DNA of 61,409 bases from Bacteroidales bacterium. GTDB lineage: Bacteria; Bacteroidota; Bacteroidia; Bacteroidales; UBA3663. A model generated the notes under the pieces. It did no database searches. It was not told where the DNA came from and saw nothing but the letters and a program-made list of their open reading frames with translations. The position numbers and the translations under genes were made by a program. The DNA lies in contig JAEDEY010000002.1 of assembly GCA_016293065.1 (NCBI GenBank), positions 1-61,409 on the forward strand. Direction: 5' to 3'. The first letter of the stretch is position 1; every line of letters begins with the position of its first letter. Shown here in pieces: positions 41,696 through 50,927 of the stretch.

Positions 41696-43279
41696 ATGAA
41701 TATATCTGACAAACTCAACAAGAATTATTGGAGGCGAAGAATCAATCCCGATTCTCCGATACAGATTCCTACGAACGTAGCCGGATACCGAAGCACAATC
41801 AAAGGAGGGTTCGGCTCATGCTACCGCAACCTCACGCAGGAAGATTTCCTGAATGAGATTTCTTCTTTCGCACATAGGATCAACTCACGTTATATGTCTA
41901 CCCGTGCTATCTATAGACCCAGCCTCACGGAGAAGGACTCAAATGGAAACCCAAAGTGGGAGGTCGCAGGATACGAGGATGTTGAGGTCGTATGCACTGG
42001 CATCCAACAGGAGATGGCTGAAAGAAAAGCATCGTTCTTTGCGGCTGACGGATTCAATATCTCTAACGAGAGCAAGAATCAGGATGCGGTATATGACACA
42101 CTGCTTTCAATGAGGGATGAGACCGGCTTGCAGGTGGCATATCTTGAAGCCATTGAGAGCTGCTTCAAGACGGGAGATGCCGCTATCTATCTCTATCAGA
42201 CACCCGACAACAGTATCGAATACGAGGTATTCTCTTTCCTGAAGGGAGATACCCTGTATCCCGGCATTGATGATGACGGAAACGAGATACTGTATCGGCA
42301 GTATTCTCTCCAAGGCAGACCTGCCGTTGATATCTTCAGCACCAAGTACGTTGAGACTTGGATTAAGGTTCAAGAGAAAGATAAGGACGGAATCAACCTT
42401 GTCAACAAACTGAAAAGGTGGGTCAAGAACCAAGCAGGAAGAGAGAGGAGCGAAGACGGATACGTTCTTCTTTCAAGAAAGGAGAATCAAGCAGGGAACG
42501 ATATGATTCAGACCGTCTACTTCAGAGTGGACGATATTCCTTCGGGTCCCGTTCAGCAATCCATTGAGTCGTATGAGAAGGTCTTGTCGTACGTTTCCGA
42601 AGAAGTAAGGTCATTCGCCTTCCCTATGCTCTTCCTCAAGTCTGAAAAGGTAGTAAGCCTTCCTCCTGTCGGAGGCAACGGCAAAACTATAGGTGTAAAG
42701 GGTAACTCCGAAACAGTCAAGAACTCCGATGCTAAATTCCTCACTCCTCCCGATGCAAGCAATCTTGTGGATATTCAAATCAAGGCTCTTGAGAGCAATA
42801 TCTTGCATAACTCTCTGTCGGTCCGCATAGACCCTGAAATCCTCAAGTCGGGAGCAGACTCCTCCACCACTATCAAGATTATGTTCGCTCCCGAGATTCA
42901 GTGGTGTCAAACCCGTTGGACGCAGATTTTCCCAAGCGTCAAGAAAGTGACAAGGTTGTTTAAGAGGCTTACGGGAAAGGTGGAGAAGAATCCTACATTC
43001 GATTCGCTCCGTTGCTCTGTATGGCAGAATATATGGATTCCGCAGAACGAATCCGAACTCGTCAAACTGCAAACCGACCAAGTATATGCGAAGATCAAGT
43101 CACGCAAGGCTGCTATGCAGGATATAGGCAATCCTCATCTCAATGACGAACAGCAGATAATGAAGGAATGGGAAGCCGAGTTGGAACTGAAGCAAAGGTA
43201 TAGTGGAAGCACAACCGAAGATAATCCCAATACTCCTTCGATAGATAACAATGCCCCAGGTAAGTCACTAACCGAATAA
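41696..43279 (+). CDS. Portal protein (527 aa)
   Basis: Starts MNISDKLNKNYWRRRINPDS at the ATG preceded by GCACT. Length of about 530 residues and a position right after terL identify the portal. Motifs consistent with this are the N-terminal clip/stem pattern, VYDTLLSMRDETGLQVAYLE, and the C-terminal helical KSRKAAMQDIGNPHLNDEQQ. The portal forms the dodecameric DNA gate. Confidence 0.85.
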   Translation: MNISDKLNKNYWRRRINPDSPIQIPTNVAGYRSTIKGGFGSCYRNLTQEDFLNEISSFAHRINSRYMSTRAIYRPSLTEKDSNGNPKWEVAGYEDVEVVCTGIQQEMAERKASFFAADGFNISNESKNQDAVYDTLLSMRDETGLQVAYLEAIESCFKTGDAAIYLYQTPDNSIEYEVFSFLKGDTLYPGIDDDGNEILYRQYSLQGRPAVDIFSTKYVETWIKVQEKDKDGINLVNKLKRWVKNQAGRERSEDGYVLLSRKENQAGNDMIQTVYFRVDDIPSGPVQQSIESYEKVLSYVSEEVRSFAFPMLFLKSEKVVSLPPVGGNGKTIGVKGNSETVKNSDAKFLTPPDASNLVDIQIKALESNILHNSLSVRIDPEILKSGADSSTTIKIMFAPEIQWCQTRWTQIFPSVKKVTRLFKRLTGKVEKNPTFDSLRCSVWQNIWIPQNESELVKLQTDQVYAKIKSRKAAMQDIGNPHLNDEQQIMKEWEAELELKQRYSGSTTEDNPNTPSIDNNAPGKSLTE

Positions 43280-43283
43280 AGAA

Positions 43284-43316
43284 AAGAGGGATGGCCAAGC
43301 GGTCATCCCCTTTTTC
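43284..43316. terminator. Bidirectional rho-independent terminator
   Basis: GGGATGGCC-AAGC-GGTCATCCC (43288-43309) is flanked on the left by AAAAGA and on the right by CTTTTTCTTG. It sits exactly between the convergent portal and SSB-like genes and can stop transcription from both sides. Confidence 0.85.
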
Positions 43317-43319
43317 TTG

Positions 43320-43685
43320 TTACCATGCTGTCGGCATATCAGTTGCCGGTTGAGCCGGTTGCTGCGGTTGAGCCGGTTGCTGCGGTTGTGCCTGTTGCTG
43401 TGGTTGTGTCTGCGGCTGTTGGAACGGCACCCAATTGAAGCAGGTGCACTGCGTGTACCAACGACCCTGATACTCCCTTGAGGTAGGCTCAACATAGAAG
43501 GTGTAGATTCCTCCGAGGGTCAACTTGGAGAACTCCTCTGCCTTGCTCATGTTCTCAAGAGCAAGAGTGTTGAAATAATTGCCCGACTTGTACTCAATGA
43601 CGATAGTAGCCTTTGCCCACGGGCCTCTCTGACTTGTGCCCGTCTGAAGCGGAAGCACATTCTTGATTTTTCCAATAATCTCCAT
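43320..43685 (-). CDS. SSB-like protein, DUF3127 type (121 aa)
   Basis: MEIIGKIKNVLPLQTGTSQR followed by TIVIEYKSGNYFNTLALENM and a C-terminal Q/P-rich tail with repeated AQPQQP units, ending in TDMPTAW. The OB-fold core of about 90 residues with an intrinsically disordered tail and an aromatic terminus is the layout of single-strand-binding proteins (DUF3127 of Bacteroidetes). The start at 43685 was preferred over an upstream frame end. It would cover single strands in replication and recombination. Confidence 0.75.
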   Translation of the reverse strand: MEIIGKIKNVLPLQTGTSQRGPWAKATIVIEYKSGNYFNTLALENMSKAEEFSKLTLGGIYTFYVEPTSREYQGRWYTQCTCFNWVPFQQPQTQPQQQAQPQQPAQPQQPAQPATDMPTAW

Positions 43686-43710
43686 TTCGCTATTTATTTT
43701 ATGGTTATGG

Positions 43711-44217
43711 TTATTCTTCTTTACAATTTGCTTCAATCCATTGCTTGTAACGGCAATCGTTACAACTTTCGGGAAGGTATCTCCTCGGCTGCTCATAGAT
43801 TTCCTCAAGGTCGAGCATATTCAACTTATCCGCAAGCTTGAGAACCGTTTCGGGATCATTGGAATCCTTGATGTCCTGAAGCAAACCTATGATGTAATCC
43901 TTGGCATTCTCTATTGCAGATAATTGCCTCTTCTGCTTATCTTCCTCGTTCTTCGGCTCGGCTTCAAAATTAAGGAATTTGTCAATAGTATTTTGATAGT
44001 CTTCGATATACTTGATGACATCCTTGTCTGCAAAAAACATCTCTGTTGCCCGCTTCAAAGCCACCTTGGACATCTGCATCTCGGGGTGAAGGAAACGAGC
44101 AAAGATTTGCTCCTTGGCTGCACCGAACAGGACATAGTATGACAGAGCATCCTTTTCAATATCCTTCAATGGTGAATTGTCCAAATTTGGACGAATCGGT
44201 ATTATCTTCTTTGCCAT
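43711..44217 (-). CDS. Putative small terminase subunit (168 aa)
   Basis: MAKKIIPIRPNLDNSPLKDI, then a helical part ALSYYVLFGAAKEQIFARFL with an HTH-like look. C-terminal CNDCRYKQWIEANC is a possible zinc site. Small terminases are helical DNA binders of this size; here it lies next to SSB-like and nuclease genes rather than directly beside terL, so the assignment is cautious. Confidence 0.45.
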   Translation of the reverse strand: MAKKIIPIRPNLDNSPLKDIEKDALSYYVLFGAAKEQIFARFLHPEMQMSKVALKRATEMFFADKDVIKYIEDYQNTIDKFLNFEAEPKNEEDKQKRQLSAIENAKDYIIGLLQDIKDSNDPETVLKLADKLNMLDLEEIYEQPRRYLPESCNDCRYKQWIEANCKEE

Positions 44218-44219
44218 AA

Positions 44220-44615
44220 TCAATCTTCAATAATATAATTTGTAACGCAAGTCTTGAACTCCGAAAGGCTTCGTGCGATCTGATAGTCGTATCCCTGCTC
44301 GGTTACTTTCCTCTCCCATTCTTTCTGTTTGTCGCTCTGCTTCCCTGTCTCGGTTTTCATCTCTATGCAGAGTCCGTGGTATCCGTGCCTTGGGAGCATA
44401 AAAATGAGGTCGGATACCCCTGCTACTATACCCATAGCCTTGCGTCTTCCTCCGTCAATGACCGAGTTGCGGTTGCCCTCCGAGGGAACGTGGAACATCA
44501 GTCCACGATACTCGGGAAAGGTATTCCAAAACCAAGCGAAGCATGTTGCTTGCAAGCGGCTCTCGCTTTCGCTATGCACCCTCTTCTTTGGCTTTTCTCC
44601 TGCTTCTGTTATCAT
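44220..44615 (-). CDS. VRR-NUC domain nuclease (131 aa)
   Basis: The start at 44615 gives MITEAGEKPKKRVHSESESR. The nuclease core shows E in SRLQATCFAW, then FHVPSEGNRNSVIDGGRRKA, D in GVSDLIFMLP and E-x-K in CIEMKTETGKQSDKQKEW. These match the PD-(D/E)xK-type VRR-NUC family, which is structure-specific. It may resolve replication or recombination intermediates. It overlaps the helicase gene by four bases. Confidence 0.85.
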   Translation of the reverse strand: MITEAGEKPKKRVHSESESRLQATCFAWFWNTFPEYRGLMFHVPSEGNRNSVIDGGRRKAMGIVAGVSDLIFMLPRHGYHGLCIEMKTETGKQSDKQKEWERKVTEQGYDYQIARSLSEFKTCVTNYIIED

Positions 44616-46123
44616 ACTCTCCTCCTTTGTTTCATCTTGTCCCAGACTTGTTTCTTGAAAACGTACCAATATTTCAAAGCATCGTTTATATCCTTATGCG
44701 GATTGAGTACCCTATATGCCTCAATGAAAGCCTTCCGTTCCTGTCCCGCATTACGAAGACATACCTGCACCATTATCCGAGCGGTGCTCCACCCATCCAT
44801 CTTCCGCTTGGCAACCATACCTGCGATAGTATCATCCTCGTTATTCTCCGCTACCTCCTCAAGATGCAGTTGGTATTCATACTGCTCTGTCCTGAAGACA
44901 TATCCGCAAGCAGGGCAGACCTTGACCGTAGAGGGAACGAGCTGACCGCATCCAAACTTGCCGTTGCAGTCCTTCTTGGTAGTATCGCACTCCTTCAAAG
45001 CCATCACACCACTGCTCTTATGGTCATCATGCCATAGGCAGAACTTACGTTCGGCTTCATATACTCCGAACTTACTGACATTGCATCCTGCATCAAGGAC
45101 ATAGAAATCATGCTTCGTATCAGTGATGCGACTCCCTCTTCCGACCGCTTGGAGATACTTGGATAGGCTGACCGTGGCGAAATTAAGAATGACTACCTCA
45201 ATATCACGTTGGTCAAAGCCTGCGGTACATACCGATACGTTGACGAGAACCTCAAACTCATTGCGTTTGAATGCCTCAAAGACCTCATCCCGCTTTCCAC
45301 TATATGTACTATCCTCATCAAAACTGCCCGAGAGGATATATCGTGCACTCACTCCGTTATCAAGGAACTCCTTGGTCATATCTATGGCTTGACGGGCACT
45401 GACGCAGAAGCAAATAGCCTTCTTATGAGGAGTAAGCCGAAGATACTCATCCACAATGCCCACATAGAGCTTCTTGCTTTCGTATCGTGTAGCCAACTGC
45501 TGTCTATTGTAGTCTCCCGTTCCCGAGTCAATCTTCAGTCCGTCCAAAGACGGTGCTACTATCGAATAGTGGTGACTCTTGGACAGGTATCCGAGACCGA
45601 TCAACTCCTTCACGGAGACCGACTCCACCATAGCCTTGTAGAAATAACCCAACTGTGCCTGGTGCGACCTGCGGACAGGAGTGGCACTGCATCCGAGAAG
45701 AAAAGCCTGTTCCCCTATATATGGGTGGATGAAATCCGAGTCGCAAGAATGGCATTCATCTATGATGTAGAAATCAAAACTGCGGATATACTCCTCCCAT
45801 TCAGGCTTGAGCACTCTGCGCTTCAGTGTTTGAGCCATTGCACATACTATCTTGCCCTTTGGGATTTTCTTGTTCTTCGGATTGATATAGGCGATGTTGA
45901 TGCCGAAATTCTCAATGGCACCTCCGTTCTGCTCCAATATTTCACATCGGTTGGAGATGATGAGCACCTTGCGGTCAAGGTTATACTGCTTACCTGCAAT
46001 ATAACTGAAGCAGATGGTCTTTCCCATACCGCAAGGAGCACAGAAAAGCACTCGTCTGTATTTATTGAGAGCATCACGAATCCCCTCAACGGCTCTCTCC
46101 TGATATGCCCGCAATCGTATCAT
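44612..46123 (-). CDS. DEAD/DEAH-box helicase (503 aa)
   Basis: A superfamily 2 helicase: Walker A CAPCGMGKT (around residue 30), DECH box (YIIDECHSCDSD), SATP (GCSATPVRR) and motif VI QAVGRGSR. The C-terminal zinc-like part KVCPACGYVFRTEQ follows. It likely assists recombination or replication-fork processing. Type III restriction helicases share the fold, but no methylase partner or nuclease is fused. Overlaps the VRR-NUC gene by four bases. Confidence 0.9.
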   Translation of the reverse strand: MIRLRAYQERAVEGIRDALNKYRRVLFCAPCGMGKTICFSYIAGKQYNLDRKVLIISNRCEILEQNGGAIENFGINIAYINPKNKKIPKGKIVCAMAQTLKRRVLKPEWEEYIRSFDFYIIDECHSCDSDFIHPYIGEQAFLLGCSATPVRRSHQAQLGYFYKAMVESVSVKELIGLGYLSKSHHYSIVAPSLDGLKIDSGTGDYNRQQLATRYESKKLYVGIVDEYLRLTPHKKAICFCVSARQAIDMTKEFLDNGVSARYILSGSFDEDSTYSGKRDEVFEAFKRNEFEVLVNVSVCTAGFDQRDIEVVILNFATVSLSKYLQAVGRGSRITDTKHDFYVLDAGCNVSKFGVYEAERKFCLWHDDHKSSGVMALKECDTTKKDCNGKFGCGQLVPSTVKVCPACGYVFRTEQYEYQLHLEEVAENNEDDTIAGMVAKRKMDGWSTARIMVQVCLRNAGQERKAFIEAYRVLNPHKDINDALKYWYVFKKQVWDKMKQRRRV

Positions 46124-46490
46124 ACTTCTTCATCCTAATTAAATGCCAGCAGTCGCTAATCTTCATCCTTGCTTGCCAATTCTTCCTTACATAACTGAAC
46201 TCCATCTCCTCGCCATATACATCCTTTACCAAAGAGTCAAGGAGGGAATCAAAACTACCATCACTGTTATTGATAGTGCTTATAAGTGTGATTTTGGCCA
46301 ATATTCCGTCAGTGGTGACTAATGGAGTATTCTTCCACTCATCCCAATCCTCCTGGGTGTTCCTCGTAGCACATAGCCAAATGCGGTCTATCGCTTCGTG
46401 GGGAACAATCTGAACATCCCTGAACTTACAGAGGATAGTCGGAGTGATTCCAATTGGAATTATTGGTTTCCGTGCTATCTTTACTGCCAT
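46086..46490 (-). CDS. Hypothetical protein (134 aa)
   Basis: MAVKIARKPIIPIGITPTIL at the start, with KNWQARMKISDCWHLIR near the end, mixed alpha/beta. Overlaps the helicase start by 38 bases and the upstream gene by 65 bases, so translation is strongly coupled. Function unknown. Confidence 0.6.
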   Translation of the reverse strand: MAVKIARKPIIPIGITPTILCKFRDVQIVPHEAIDRIWLCATRNTQEDWDEWKNTPLVTTDGILAKITLISTINNSDGSFDSLLDSLVKDVYGEEMEFSYVRKNWQARMKISDCWHLIRMKKYDTIAGISGESR

Positions 46491-46803
46491 AGACAACAAT
46501 TAGACATTCTTCTTGGTTTACCGCTTTCTTACCATATCCGTATGCTATGGCATTCTGACCCCATAGCATCAATAATCTTTTCAGTGTAATGCCATAACGG
46601 AGGAAGCATAATGCCGAAGCCAAAGTACTATTGAATTGTATCGTTCCCACCCCAAGAATAAGATATGTGTTTCCGTCAAGCATCTTGATACGGTCTCCCT
46701 TCTTGTATGAAAGCAACTCCCTATTCATTCTTATACCCAACGGCAGCATAATGAAATCCGCATACACATTCTTTGGAGAAACGTGATTGATCTTGTAAAT
46801 CAT
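46426..46803 (-). CDS. Hypothetical protein (125 aa)
   Basis: MIYKINHVSPKNVYADFIML, beta-rich with a KGDRIKMLDGNTYLILGVG hairpin, suggesting a small beta barrel. Ends in an N/S-rich tail (STETNNSNWNHS). Overlaps both neighbours. Function unknown. Confidence 0.55.
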   Translation of the reverse strand: MIYKINHVSPKNVYADFIMLPLGIRMNRELLSYKKGDRIKMLDGNTYLILGVGTIQFNSTLASALCFLRYGITLKRLLMLWGQNAIAYGYGKKAVNQEECLIVVYGSKDSTETNNSNWNHSDYPL

Positions 46804-47447
46804 TTCTTCGGCTTTCGAACAATAACCTTTTTCTCCTTGCCTTTAAGGTAAACGGTATCTCTACCCCTTAAAGCCTCTCGGAGTCTCCACATACACTCCG
46901 TGAATGTATCGTAGCAAGTGGGAGACGGCTCCTTCAATTCTGCCTGCGCCTTCTTGATAGGGTCTTTGAACCGATAGTGTCTACGATTCATTACCATCTG
47001 GAGCATATCATCCATCATTCTGCGTTCCGTATGAGGCTGGGAGGGTTTACCCCATACCTCTCTCGGTGATTCGCTGAAACGAAGGTAGTCGTCCTCATAA
47101 GGGCAGTCAATATAGTCTTCAACTCCCTTGAGGTAAAACTCCATAGCCACAGGAAGGATGACTGCATAGTATGTACTCGTAGAATTAATGTAATCAAGAA
47201 TCAATGCAACCATATTCAGACGCTTTTTCAGGCAGAAGAAATACAACGTGTTCTTCCATTCCCTCCAAGTCATCTCATACTCAAACTCAATCATTCCGTA
47301 TCCCTTGTTGGAACGTCTCTCCTTGACGAACTCCTTACAAGCATACACATCATCCCTGTCAATGCAGTCCATGATGGCTTTCTTGTATATGAAGTCGAAC
47401 AGACGGACAATCTGCGGATATGATTTGAGGTTGATTAATGGCTTCAT
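46800..47447 (-). CDS. Hypothetical protein (215 aa)
   Basis: MKPLINLKSYPQIVRLFDFI, helical, with MTWREWKNTLYFFCLKKRLN and a basic C-terminus KGKEKKVIVRKPKK. Possibly DNA-binding; not recognised. Two tandem ATAGTAT motifs precede its start on the minus strand. Confidence 0.6.
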   Translation of the reverse strand: MKPLINLKSYPQIVRLFDFIYKKAIMDCIDRDDVYACKEFVKERRSNKGYGMIEFEYEMTWREWKNTLYFFCLKKRLNMVALILDYINSTSTYYAVILPVAMEFYLKGVEDYIDCPYEDDYLRFSESPREVWGKPSQPHTERRMMDDMLQMVMNRRHYRFKDPIKKAQAELKEPSPTCYDTFTECMWRLREALRGRDTVYLKGKEKKVIVRKPKK

Positions 47448-47489
47448 GATTCTTGATTACAATACTATGGATACTATGGCAGAATGATG

Positions 47490-48236
47490 CTAAACAAGAT
47501 TATTATAAACGTAGTCCCTCATCGCTATCATACGGGATGTGAGAGTGATGTAGCTTATCCTTCGGTCAGTGATGGCTCCGACAGAAGCAATGGCTTCTTC
47601 AATAACCCTGTTGGCTATCTCTGCCCTCTCAAGCATCATGCCTATTGCTTCGTCATCCCTTTCGACAACCTGAATCTGCAAGTCGAACGGGCACTCTCTG
47701 TCAGGGGAATAGTGGGTGAAGTAGTTCTCCTTCACTCCTGCGACATACATCTCGGTCTGAAGCTGCCAGAACGTATCGTGCTTCGGAGTAACCTTCACAA
47801 AGGCATTGCGAAGCATCGCTTCATCCATTCTGCACTTGGTCTCAAATGTGCCTACAAGGTTATTCCTGCTGTCGTACACCAATCCGTCAGGGCTTGCGCC
47901 AATATATGGCACATCAGGAGACAGAAGGAACTCCACTGGCTCAATATGAAAGCGAGTGCGTTCTCCGAAGATGCGGATAGCATCCTCTTCGGCTTCCTTA
48001 CCCTTCATCATGGCGTAGGTCTCGGGAGTCTGAATCCTTGAATTACTGACCCTCTCATAGAGCTTGGAGAAGACATACTCCTTGGCGGTATCTCCCCATT
48101 TAGAGTCCTTTCCACGCCCTGCGGTCATCAGTTTCTTGATTCCCGAACCCGTGAACTTGCCGATTCGCTGCTTGAACCAATCTTCGGTTCGCTGACTGTC
48201 CTGGAGGTACTCCGGGACTGAATTGACCTGTCCCAT
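47490..48236 (-). CDS. YqaJ-type viral exonuclease (248 aa)
   Basis: QRTEDWFKQRIGKFTGSGI is the conserved start of YqaJ exonucleases. Catalytic acids lie in PYIGASPDGLVYDSRNNLVG (D) and TFETKCRMDEAML (E-x-K). The enzyme chews 5' strands to prepare ends for annealing. Together with the Sak4-like protein next door it forms a recombination module (exonuclease plus strand-exchange/annealing protein). Confidence 0.9.
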   Translation of the reverse strand: MGQVNSVPEYLQDSQRTEDWFKQRIGKFTGSGIKKLMTAGRGKDSKWGDTAKEYVFSKLYERVSNSRIQTPETYAMMKGKEAEEDAIRIFGERTRFHIEPVEFLLSPDVPYIGASPDGLVYDSRNNLVGTFETKCRMDEAMLRNAFVKVTPKHDTFWQLQTEMYVAGVKENYFTHYSPDRECPFDLQIQVVERDDEAIGMMLERAEIANRVIEEAIASVGAITDRRISYITLTSRMIAMRDYVYNNLV

Positions 48237-48241
48237 ACTAT

Positions 48242-49123
48242 CTATTTCTTATTGGCGTTCGTTACCTCATCGTACCTCGCCCTGATAGCCTTGCGGAGGT
48301 CTTCAGGGAAGACTCTCCTTCCTGCTGAATCGGTGACCAACAGATTGGCATACCTGGTGGCAAGGGTATCAAAATCTGCCTTTTCCTTGCAGTTCTTGAG
48401 GGATGCCAAAAGTTCCTCCTTCTCATTAACTCCCGAATCACACCACTGCTTCAGTATCTCTCCCGTCTCGATAGTAGGAACGAAAGCCGGACGCCCCTCA
48501 AAGAGATTGGTTCTGTCCTTCGATACTACCGCCCTATGATTCTCATCAAGGTCAAGGGAGATAGTCAATTCGTATTCAAAGCCGTCTCTTGTGACCTGTG
48601 CCATACCGACCTTCTGGATGCTCTTGCGACCATTGTCATCAACCTGCATATAGTCGGTCTTACTCCTTACGGTAGTGATGATGTGACACCTGCTCTGAAG
48701 AATGGCGTCAATGAATTTCTGATGGATAGGAGTGACTACCTTCCAAGCAGTATAGGTATTCTTGACCCTCTGCTTGTCAACCTCGTTCTGCTGAATCTCC
48801 AAGCAACCACCGACACCCGACCACTCGTGCGTGATACTATCGATGATGATGACCTCCATACCGGCTTCCTCGCATTCGTGGATAGCATCGATGTATCTCT
48901 GTGGATGATATGGTGCAGTCAGACTCAAGACATTGTAGTCTCCCAACTGCGAATAGAGGTCGGCAGAGCCGTTCTCCGTGTCAATGACCGCAATCTTGTC
49001 CCAGGAACTTGCAAGACCCCTTGCAATAAGTAATGCTGAATAGGTTTTTCCTCCACCACTCGGAGAAGCCAAACCAAGGCGAATCTTTGCGGATTTACGC
49101 TCCGCTTTTCTTAATGATCCCAT
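48242..49123 (-). CDS. Sak4-like RecA-type recombinase (293 aa)
   Basis: Walker A ASPSGGGKTYSALL (about residues 19-32), Walker B MEVIIIDSITHEW (around residue 94), and HIITTVRSKTDYMQV place it in the AAA_24/Sak4 group of RecA-core recombinases. It cooperates with SSB and an exonuclease to anneal single strands. Six bases separate it from the YqaJ gene. Confidence 0.85.
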   Translation of the reverse strand: MGSLRKAERKSAKIRLGLASPSGGGKTYSALLIARGLASSWDKIAVIDTENGSADLYSQLGDYNVLSLTAPYHPQRYIDAIHECEEAGMEVIIIDSITHEWSGVGGCLEIQQNEVDKQRVKNTYTAWKVVTPIHQKFIDAILQSRCHIITTVRSKTDYMQVDDNGRKSIQKVGMAQVTRDGFEYELTISLDLDENHRAVVSKDRTNLFEGRPAFVPTIETGEILKQWCDSGVNEKEELLASLKNCKEKADFDTLATRYANLLVTDSAGRRVFPEDLRKAIRARYDEVTNANKK

Positions 49124-49147
49124 AGTGATAATAGTTAGTGATAATAG

Positions 49148-49498
49148 TTAGTTGATTTTGATATACAATATAGGCTTCATGAGCCTTTTATACTTTATTA
49201 CCTCTCCTCTCTGAATAGCCTTTTCAAGTTCGTGCTTGGTAGCATATCCACTTTTGAACATCTCATCGCTGGAGAACATAATGTGTCTCTCGTCCTCAAT
49301 AAGACCGTCATAGGTATTGCGGACTTCCTCATTGTCAAAAATGACATTCGGATGCACCCGTGAACCAAACAGCAACCCCTGCTCTATTCTCTTCTTGGTC
49401 TGATACCAACTCGGGACCCTTGCCTGTGTGGTGATGGTCCCCTCGTCAACCCACTTATTGAGCATATCTACTATGCCCATTCCATTAACATTATTCAT
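49148..49498 (-). CDS. Hypothetical protein (116 aa)
   Basis: MNNVNGMGIVDMLNKWVDEG, with KSGYATKHELEKAIQRGEVI, a possible DNA-binding helical hairpin. Upstream overlap of eight bases with the next gene. Two TAGTGATAATAGTTAGT repeats follow downstream. Function unknown. Confidence 0.6.
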   Translation of the reverse strand: MNNVNGMGIVDMLNKWVDEGTITTQARVPSWYQTKKRIEQGLLFGSRVHPNVIFDNEEVRNTYDGLIEDERHIMFSSDEMFKSGYATKHELEKAIQRGEVIKYKRLMKPILYIKIN

Positions 49499-49982
49499 TT
49501 CTACTGCTCTTTTTTAACTCATTTCTCAATTCCCTGACTATCTTTCTGCGCTCTTTCCGAGGCATCTTGTTCATTTCCTGATTGGCCATAACCTCACTGA
49601 TAGCCGTTTCGTCATCCCTCTCTTTAGCAGTCTTCACCATCTCTTCCTTCGCTCTCCTGTCGTAACTGCGGTTCAATGACCTCTGAATCTCGTTCGCAAG
49701 CTTCTGATCCGTAGTAAGGCTCATCGTGAGGGCATATACATAGTGGCAGAAGCCTTTGATATTGTCCATATGGCCATTTTTCAAACTGAAAAACAAGTAT
49801 CCGTATGGATGCTCGGAAACCATCACACGCAACCGAAAGTTATTCGACAATGAACGTATATCCATCCAATAACGCCTGAAGACTACCTTGAAGCCACCTA
49901 ACTCCTGCTTGAACAGGACGGGATTGTTGAACGAAAAGACGAACCAGGCAACCACCTTGCCCCACAGTTTCTTAATACTCAT
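49491..49982 (-). CDS. Hypothetical basic protein (163 aa)
   Basis: Start at 49982, MSIKKLWGKVVAWFVFSFNN, chosen because the frame upstream is the promoter region. Aromatic first half, very basic C-terminal half (KMPRKERRKIVRELRNELKK). Probably nucleic-acid binding. It starts 12 bases from the transcription start expected from the internal promoter at 50000-50030. Confidence 0.6.
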   Translation of the reverse strand: MSIKKLWGKVVAWFVFSFNNPVLFKQELGGFKVVFRRYWMDIRSLSNNFRLRVMVSEHPYGYLFFSLKNGHMDNIKGFCHYVYALTMSLTTDQKLANEIQRSLNRSYDRRAKEEMVKTAKERDDETAISEVMANQEMNKMPRKERRKIVRELRNELKKSSRNE

Positions 49983-49989
49983 ATCTCTA

Positions 49990-50922
49990 TCATTTTTTAC
50001 AAAAATAATCATTTTTTTTGTTTTTGCAAAGAAAAACAATCAAATCTCCAATATCTGCCTTATCTCCCAAGACATCGGTGTAGTCTTTCCACCATTGACG
50101 GACATCCGCTCCGTCCTTACTCCACTCCTCAACGGCATCAATATCAGGGTAGAGAGCGAAATCTCCCGTCAACCCATGGATATTACCCTTACCTCCTGTG
50201 GCGATGACAGGGCAGTTATAGTATAATCGGAACAGAAGGCAGGTCTTCTCCGACTCAACCACCGCTGTCTTCCTCCCCTCTTGGATGAGATGTTCTCCGA
50301 AATAGCATCTCCCACTATATCCGTCACCGACACGGAATTTCCGACCGGCACCCGTGTCCTTATCCCTATGACCATCCGTGCCATAGTATATTCGCTTATC
50401 GTGCAGAATCCTCCCTTTCTTGTCCGTGTACCAAAAAACGGCATTCCCCTTCCAATCCGTAGTCACGTTATACTCGTTCCAAACCTGCATTACCCTCTGT
50501 TCGGGAAACATCGTGCACATCCAATTGAACAGGTTGCAACGATGAAGGTCATATCCCCTCGCTGCATCAAGGACATCCCTTGATACATACAAGGTGGATT
50601 TAACTCGCACCTCGTGCTTCTGCGGTGGCATCAACTTGACTCCCCTTATCCGCTCATAGGCCTCCTTATAGTCCTTCGCTCCTCCGTAAGTGACCAACCA
50701 TTCAGGCAGGGATACGCTCTCTCCTCCCTGCTCATAGACGAAGACCATACTCTGATAAATCTTGCATTTAAGTTTGTCCATCCGATAAGGATGAACATCC
50801 CCGTTGAGATAGTATCGTCCTTCCCACATCTTCCCGTTCCTGACGAGCTCAAGACCCATTATCTCGGGGATGCGGTCGAATACCCTATACCAATCAATCA
50901 ACTCTCTCATAGCAACCTCCAT
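49990..50922 (-). CDS. Toprim primase-like protein (310 aa)
   Basis: MEVAMRELIDWYRVFDRIPE start; CYFGEHLIQEGRKTAVVESE carries the first acidic residue of a Toprim domain, and ATGGKGNIHGLTGDFALYPD the D-x-D-like second motif. It matches the DUF6371-type half of phage/plasmid primases that pair with a D5 helicase encoded next. It primes leading or lagging strand synthesis. The coding end overlaps the internal promoter for the basic protein. Confidence 0.75.
   Translation of the reverse strand: MEVAMRELIDWYRVFDRIPEIMGLELVRNGKMWEGRYYLNGDVHPYRMDKLKCKIYQSMVFVYEQGGESVSLPEWLVTYGGAKDYKEAYERIRGVKLMPPQKHEVRVKSTLYVSRDVLDAARGYDLHRCNLFNWMCTMFPEQRVMQVWNEYNVTTDWKGNAVFWYTDKKGRILHDKRIYYGTDGHRDKDTGAGRKFRVGDGYSGRCYFGEHLIQEGRKTAVVESEKTCLLFRLYYNCPVIATGGKGNIHGLTGDFALYPDIDAVEEWSKDGADVRQWWKDYTDVLGDKADIGDLIVFLCKNKKNDYFCKK
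50000..50030 (-). promoter_or_regulatory. Internal leftward promoter
   Basis: On the minus strand TTTG (50030-50027), exactly 19 bases, then TATTTTTG (50007-50000). The core is nearly identical to the promoter at 52604-52634, including surrounding A-runs, though it lies inside the 3' end of the primase gene. Confidence 0.75.
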
Positions 50923-50927
50923 TCAGA